From Oscillospiraceae bacterium (GTDB lineage Bacteria > Bacillota > Clostridia > Oscillospirales > UBA929): a DNA stretch of 38,066 bases. The notes below the pieces were generated by a model, which worked only from the letters and a program-made list of their open reading frames with translations, was not told the origin of the DNA and did no database searches. Of this stretch, positions 35,938 to 38,066 are shown in pieces. Every line of letters begins with the position of its first letter. The first letter of the stretch is position 1. A program made the translations under genes and the position numbers. The DNA is taken from the NCBI GenBank assembly GCA_031255175.1, contig JAIRTA010000148.1, positions 1 through 38,066 on the forward strand. The letters are read 5' to 3'.

Positions 35938-36665
35938 GTGTGGGAAAATTCCGAGGAGAAGAAAATTGCATCCAATTATAGTGTAGTGGTGAAGGAACTG
36001 CGTGAAGGTATGCATTATTATGTCGGCACTGACGAAGAAGCATATTATTATAGTGGCCCACCATCTACGAATATTAAAAGCACCTCGTCGCCACTGCCGT
36101 CTCCGACAACGACGCCATCTCCGGCACCAATGCCGTCACCTGCGCCAACAGTGACGTCATCGCCGTTGCCGATTTCGACTCCACTGGTGACGCATTTTAG
36201 CACGCATTGGGATAAACAATGTGATAGAAGATGCCACTTATGCTATGATTATTTTTACGAATACCCGGGCATATGAAAATAATCGAGCATTTGAAAAAAA
36301 GTATGATAATCGTGGTGGCATTTTGCTTGATATGGCAGATAATACTCTAAAAAACTCCAATATATCTGCATGACGATGCAAGACGAATTCAAAATGCCGC
36401 AAATCGGACTCGACAAGAAATAACTGTAGTGGGGAGCAGAGCGGAAGGAACAGCAACAGCTACATCCGATTGGGATTATTTCATGTCTGGGAATTCGGCA
36501 CAAAGACATTCGGCGGCGAGTTCTGTTCCAAGCGGCACTGCAGGTGGAGAAATAAATTCGATTGGAAGAGAAACAGGGATCGATATTTTCACTAACAACC
36601 CTAACTCGTCAAAATATCAACCACTCGATCTAACAAAGCCATATATCACATTTTATCCAAAGTGA
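35938..36665 (+). pseudogene. Orphan Rhs-CT-like toxin module: P/S/T-rich linker + nucleotidyltransferase-motif C-terminal domain, with apparent frameshifts
   Basis: Linker SVVVKELREGMHYYVGTDEEAYYYSGPPSTNIKSTSSPLPSPTTTPSP...; downstream in shifted frames ARIGINNVIEDATYAMIIFTNTRAYENNRAFEKKYDNRGGILLDMADNTLK | TPIYLHDDARRIQNAANRTRQEITVVGSRAEGTATATSDWDYFMSG...GIDIFTNN (GS-x10-DxD NTase signature). Confidence 0.65.
35976..36183 (+). repeat. Copy 1 of the 208-bp linker repeat
   Basis: Ungapped match to 37565-37772 with 4 substitutions. Confidence 0.95.
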
Positions 36666-36680
36666 TAGGAGAAATGTATC

Positions 36681-37142
36681 TTGAAGATTCTAACAACCCA
36701 AGAATTAATATTACTTAATCAATATGTCCAAGGCGTTGTGTCAAGAGATGAGATAGACGGTTGGTTTCTATCTCTCGATGAAGCTGATAAGCAAGCAGTA
36801 GTGAGGAATACGTGGATATTAGCTATACAGGCACAGGTCAGGGAAATGGATATCCCGGTTGCGATCGTGGCTTCTGAATTGAAATCTACTCACACGCCGG
36901 TTGTTATGCTTACTAAAGGAAACACTTCATTACACAATAGAGGATATAAGCTCTCGACATTAAAGGGAGCAATATTAACACAAGCATTTTTATTTGTATT
37001 GGAATGTTTTGTTTCAGCTGAACGCAGAAGAAAAGAAAAAGAAGGGTCATCAGAGTGCCATCATTGGTGGCACAAAGATCTTTCTGACAGAGAAATTGTG
37101 CAAGAGATATTAAGAAATCATGGTAGCGAAATAAAATTGTAG
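36681..37142 (+). CDS. Putative immunity protein (resembles DUF5958)
   Basis: Intact 153-aa ORF 15 nt after the toxin stop, TTG start preceded by AGGAG; LNQYVQGVVSRDEIDGWFLSLDEADK..., ASELKSTHTPVVMLTKG, HHWWHKDLSDREIVQEILRNHG. Confidence 0.55.
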   Translation: MKILTTQELILLNQYVQGVVSRDEIDGWFLSLDEADKQAVVRNTWILAIQAQVREMDIPVAIVASELKSTHTPVVMLTKGNTSLHNRGYKLSTLKGAILTQAFLFVLECFVSAERRRKEKEGSSECHHWWHKDLSDREIVQEILRNHGSEIKL

Positions 37143-37265
37143 ATACCACATTCATTCGGATTATTACAGCACTGATGATATACGCCACACACGCCTGCAA
37201 TATGATGAAATGAAGCAATACAAGTCTGCCCCAAGGGGCGGGGAATAAGACCCTCTTCTTTATTC

Positions 37266-37560
37266 AATCGGCTGAAGACAGTCAAAGACCACAACAATGT
37301 ATTGCTGGTGACATATACGCCGGTAACCAGCTGACCCAAACGGACGGCGAGGACCGGACGATGACCTACACCTACAACGTCCGCAACTTGCCTGTCACCC
37401 GCAGCGATCCAGAGGGTGTGGGCATTAGACGCCAAGACGGTGAGCATCACCTACCGGGCGGACGGCACAGTGGCCACAGAGACAGACCGCAACGGCGTGA
37501 CCACAACCTACACCTACGACATCCACGGCCGGACGCTGGGCAAAACGGCGGGCGGTAGCA
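37266..37560 (+). pseudogene. Degenerate Rhs/YD-repeat fragment
   Basis: NRLKTVKDHNNVLLVTYT | YAGNQLTQTDGEDRTMTYTYNVRNLPVTRSDPEG | ALDAKTVSITYRADGTVATETDRNGVTTTYTYDIHGRTLGKTAGG, spread over different frames. Confidence 0.7.
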
Positions 37561-38000
37561 CAATTTATAGTGTAGTGGTGAAGGAACTGCGTGAAGGTAT
37601 GCATTATTATGTCGGCACTGACGAAGAAGCATATTATTACAGTGGCCCACCATCTACGAATATTAAAAGCACCTCGTCGCCACTGCCGTCTCCGACAACA
37701 ACGCCATCGCCGGCACCAATGCCGTCACCTGTGCCAACAGTGACGTCATCGCCGTTGCCGATTTCGACTCCAATTGTCCGATATGGCGGTATGGATATCA
37801 GCGATAAGTTGTTGCAATTTGTATCTGATTATGAGACATACCATGAAATGCCGTACAGGGGTCAAGATAGCCAGAATCGTACTGTGGCGTATGGGCATGT
37901 TATAACAGAGGAGGATGGCACAAAGTATGACAACGGAATATCCGAGGAAGCGGCATTGAGGGTGTCCCAGGCGCCGTGGAAATTCGATATCGCAGGATAG
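37416..38000 (+). CDS. Rhs C-terminal fragment: YD repeat - 208-bp linker - truncated GH24 lysozyme-like domain
   Basis: TETDRNGVTTTYTYDIHGRTLGKTAGG ... MDISDKLLQFVSDYETYHEMPYRGQDSQNRTVAYGHVITEEDGTKYDNGISEEAAL then abrupt loss of family similarity. Confidence 0.6.
   Translation: MWALDAKTVSITYRADGTVATETDRNGVTTTYTYDIHGRTLGKTAGGSTIYSVVVKELREGMHYYVGTDEEAYYYSGPPSTNIKSTSSPLPSPTTTPSPAPMPSPVPTVTSSPLPISTPIVRYGGMDISDKLLQFVSDYETYHEMPYRGQDSQNRTVAYGHVITEEDGTKYDNGISEEAALRVSQAPWKFDIAG
37565..37772 (+). repeat. Copy 2 of the 208-bp linker repeat
   Basis: Ungapped match to 35976-36183 with 4 substitutions. Confidence 0.95.
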
Positions 38001-38066
38001 CAGCGAATCGCTCTGAATAGCTCGCTCAAGCTGAGAGGAAGGCCCCAGTGGCCTCATAATTTGAGA

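Noticed and set aside
1-38066. CRISPR arrays, tRNA or rRNA genes
   Set aside because: No regularly spaced repeats or recognisable tRNA/rRNA sequences were seen; a tRNAscan/CRT run would be decisive.

Overview
38 kb window from a GC-rich Firmicutes/Clostridia-like genome; taxonomy is inferred only from gene content and codon bias. Five parts can be read. (1) 256-21500 is a glycan-utilisation locus: a 2600-aa secreted GH2 protein (+), then a minus-strand cluster of a 1.6-kaa secreted beta-helix-like protein, SBP, two sugar permeases, YesM/YesN-type two-component system, GH30 enzyme and MsmK/UgpC-type ATPase. (2) 22169-28577 is mostly housekeeping genes: HPF, amidohydrolase, TrxB, ThrRS without an N-terminal TGS domain, PadR, PrmA. 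(3) 28883-31469 holds a sortase-type surface protein and an Rrf2 regulator. (4) 31698-35806 holds iorA-iorB-paaK, with a 60-bp in-frame tandem duplication in iorA. (5) 35.9-38.07 kb is an AT-richer graveyard of Rhs/YD-type polymorphic-toxin cassettes. There, a 208-bp linker (4 mismatches between copies) is joined once to a nucleotidyltransferase-motif toxin followed by an intact immunity-like gene, and once to a truncated GH24-lysozyme-like domain, with several apparent frameshifts. Region 5 is the most interesting. Other structures worth checking are long perfect hairpins, an orphan promoter+terminator between trxB and thrS, and a heptamer tandem repeat. All domain calls come from reading motifs by eye; no database search was run.
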